DNA of 6,848 bases from the NCBI GenBank assembly GCA_947177115.1, contig CAMWTG010000150.1, positions 1 through 6,848 of the forward strand, in the 5' to 3' direction. Numbering within the stretch: position 1 is the stretch's first letter; every line of letters begins with the position of its first letter. Both the position numbers and the translations under genes were made by a program. This DNA comes from an uncultured Clostridia bacterium. GTDB taxonomy: Bacteria; Bacillota; Clostridia; Oscillospirales; Oscillospiraceae. Shown here piece after piece: positions 5,455 through 6,848 of this stretch. The notes beneath the pieces were generated by a model. That model was not told the origin of the DNA. It saw only the letters and a list, made by a program, of their open reading frames with translations, and searched no databases.

Positions 5455-5670
5455 ATGGAAACGATTACCATAACTACTGAATTTATCCGCCTGCAGGATC
5501 TGATGAAACTGGCCGACATGGTTGCCTCCGGCGGCGAGGCAAAAATACTCATTCAGGACGGCCAGGTACTGGTCAATGGTGAAACATGCCTCCAGCGGGG
5601 CAGAAAACTCCGTCCCGGTGATACGATCACCTTCCAAAACCGGACCTATACCACAGCCTATGCGACTTGA
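5455..5670 (+). CDS. yaaA: S4-domain RNA-binding protein (YaaA/RlbA type)
   Basis: A 71-residue protein that is essentially one S4 RNA-binding fold: FIRLQDLMKLADMVASGGEA (10–29), then GQVLVNGE (36–43), RGRKLRPGDTI (48–58). This is the small S4 protein encoded between dnaN and recF in many Firmicutes; in Bacillus it has been linked to ribosome assembly, but its precise role here is unknown. The start at 5455 fits the family, yet has no clear Shine–Dalgarno, only TGGG followed by TATAATTTT. It lies 15 bp after the dnaN stop in the same reading frame, so translation may depend on ribosomes finishing dnaN. Its last 11 bp overlap the start of recF. Confidence 0.93.
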   Translation: METITITTEFIRLQDLMKLADMVASGGEAKILIQDGQVLVNGETCLQRGRKLRPGDTITFQNRTYTTAYAT

Positions 5671-6769
5671 TCAGATTACCCTGGAGAATTTTCGCAACTA
5701 TGCCGCCCAGCAGGTCACTTTTCACCCCACCTGCAACGTGATCTGCGGTGAAAATGCCCAAGGCAAGACCAACCTTCTAGAGGCCATGGTCTGTCTCTCT
5801 ACGGGCAAGAGCCACCGTACCCGCGCCGACCGGGAGCTGATCCGCTTCGACCAGGAGGGCCTTCGCCTGGAGGCCGCTATCCACTCCAGAAACCGTGACT
5901 TTGTCAGCCATATCGATATAGGCTTCGGCAAAAAAAAGAAGATCACCGTCAATCAAGTTCCTGTCAAAGCGGCGTCCGGCCTCAGCTCAGTTTTAAACAC
6001 GGTCTTTTTTTGTCCTGAGGATCTGCAGCTGATTAAAGAAGGAGCCGCCGCCCGCCGCCGTTTCATTGATTCCTCCCTATGCCAGCTTCGCCCCCGCTAT
6101 GCTGCGGCCTTATCCGAGTACCAGCGGCTCCACGAGCACAAGACCCGTATCCTCCGGGACTGCGCGGACCGGCCCGACCTGATCGCCACCCTGCCTGATT
6201 TCAATCTGCGCATGGCGGAGACCGGCGCGGTCCTGATCCATTACCGGGCGCGTTTTGTCAAAATGCTGTCAATTTTTGCGGCTGCGGCCCACAGCGAGTG
6301 TTCCGGAGGGCGTGAACAGCTGGCGATCCAATACAAGACAGTGAAGACGGTTATAGATCCTTTTGGCGACCAGAAGCTTCTGGTCATCCAACTGTTGGAA
6401 CACCAGCGCGAGCATCACTATGCCGAGGTATCCAGCCGCCAGTGTCTTTCCGGACCCCACAAGGATGATATAGAGGTCCTGCTGGACGGTCTGAGCGCCC
6501 GCTCCTACGCGTCCCAGGGGCAGACGCGCACGGCGGCTTTGGCTCTCAAGCTTGCTGCCCGGGAGATTCACAGGGAGATCACCGGCGAGTATCCGATCCT
6601 CCTTTTGGACGATGTATTAAGTGAATTGGATACCAGGCGGCAGGAGTATGTTTTAAACCGCATTGGCAGCGGGCAGGTATTCATTACCTGCTGTGAAGAG
6701 GATAGATTACATTCTCTTCTGAAGGGGAATGTGTACCGGGTAAAAAATGGTATAGTTACGCAGCAGTGA
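5660..6769 (+). CDS. recF: DNA replication and repair protein RecF
   Basis: An SMC/ABC-like ATPase that binds at single-strand gap edges and, with RecO and RecR, helps load RecA for gap repair and fork recovery. The 369-residue product starts MRLDQITLENFRNY and has Walker A GENAQGKT (30–37), FFCPEDLQLIKEG (117–129) with the RRRFIDSSL block (132–140), the GPHKDD motif (265–270), the ABC signature SQGQTR (285–290) and Walker B ILLLDDVLSELD (313–324). All are standard and the length is normal. The frame is open for 46 codons further upstream, but that part overlaps yaaA in another frame and is not RecF-like. The ATG at 5660 overlaps yaaA by 11 bp and has no clear Shine–Dalgarno, so coupling is likely. 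Base composition shifts within the gene, from C-rich to G-rich on the coding strand. Confidence 0.98.
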   Translation: MRLDQITLENFRNYAAQQVTFHPTCNVICGENAQGKTNLLEAMVCLSTGKSHRTRADRELIRFDQEGLRLEAAIHSRNRDFVSHIDIGFGKKKKITVNQVPVKAASGLSSVLNTVFFCPEDLQLIKEGAAARRRFIDSSLCQLRPRYAAALSEYQRLHEHKTRILRDCADRPDLIATLPDFNLRMAETGAVLIHYRARFVKMLSIFAAAAHSECSGGREQLAIQYKTVKTVIDPFGDQKLLVIQLLEHQREHHYAEVSSRQCLSGPHKDDIEVLLDGLSARSYASQGQTRTAALALKLAAREIHREITGEYPILLLDDVLSELDTRRQEYVLNRIGSGQVFITCCEEDRLHSLLKGNVYRVKNGIVTQQ

Positions 6770-6773
6770 TCAT

Positions 6774-6790
6774 CGCGCCCTTTGGGCGCG
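6774..6790 (+). other. GC hairpin directly after recF
   Basis: CGCGCCC (6774–6780) and GGGCGCG (6784–6790) pair perfectly around a TTT loop, 4 bp after the recF stop. What follows is GGGGAGTGGTTTCTATT, not a U-tract, so it is at best a poor intrinsic terminator; an mRNA 3'-end or processing element is equally possible. The remaining 58 bp of the window are GC-rich with a further imperfect inverted repeat, GCGCGG/CCGCGC (6824–6844), and show no start codon with a ribosome binding site. Confidence 0.4.
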
Positions 6791-6848
6791 GGGGAGTGGT
6801 TTCTATTCGATAGCCCGGGACCTGCGCGGCCCCGGACTCCGCGCCTAC

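Noticed and set aside
4852..5637. 261-codon minus-strand open frame opposite dnaN and yaaA
   Set aside because: It is a shadow of two well-supported genes, with a translation typical of antisense frames in GC-rich DNA.
6791..6848. Start of a further gene after recF
   Set aside because: One frame is open to the edge, but there is no start codon with a ribosome binding site in the 58 bp available.

Overview
This window is the dnaA / replication-origin neighbourhood of a bacterial chromosome. The gene order jag–yidC–yidD–rnpA–rpmH (leftward) facing dnaA–dnaN–yaaA(S4)–recF (rightward) is the conserved Firmicutes arrangement. The GC-rich coding sequence, the form of YidC (no lipoprotein signal, a long loop after its second membrane segment, a charged tail) and mostly good AGGAGG-type ribosome binding sites suggest a Clostridia member, most likely an Oscillospiraceae-like gut anaerobe. 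That taxonomic guess is an inference from style, not from a search.

Left arm (minus strand, 1–2317). A textbook sigma-A promoter (TTGACA, 17-bp spacer, TATAAT in the minus-strand reading) drives rpmH (ribosomal protein L34), rnpA (RNase P protein), yidD, yidC and the start of jag, which runs off the left edge. These genes serve ribosome assembly, tRNA 5' maturation and membrane protein insertion. Short GC-rich inverted repeats sit in the rpmH leader, in the rpmH–rnpA spacer (two) and in the yidD–yidC spacer, each upstream of a ribosome binding site.

Centre (2318–2695). About 380 bp of noncoding DNA holds three ACGGCC direct repeats, several small inverted repeats and a good dnaA promoter (TTGCAA, 17 bp, TATAAT), but no recognisable DnaA box.

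Right arm (plus strand, 2696–6769). dnaA encodes the initiator. The 323-bp dnaA–dnaN gap is the evident oriC: eight DnaA-box-like 9-mers, one of them perfect (TTATCCACA), then a CTA-type triplet series resembling DnaA-trios, then an A/T-only tract suited to unwinding. dnaN (sliding clamp), a small S4-domain protein and recF follow closely and probably form one transcription unit with dnaA. recF is followed by a short GC hairpin, and the window ends in 58 bp where I see no gene.

The gene content is standard core machinery. The points worth a second look are the one-sided origin, the architecture of its box cluster, a two-part hairpin that contains an alternative rnpA start, a YidC whose usual groove arginine appears to be threonine, and a strand-composition (GC-skew) switch that falls inside recF instead of at the origin.
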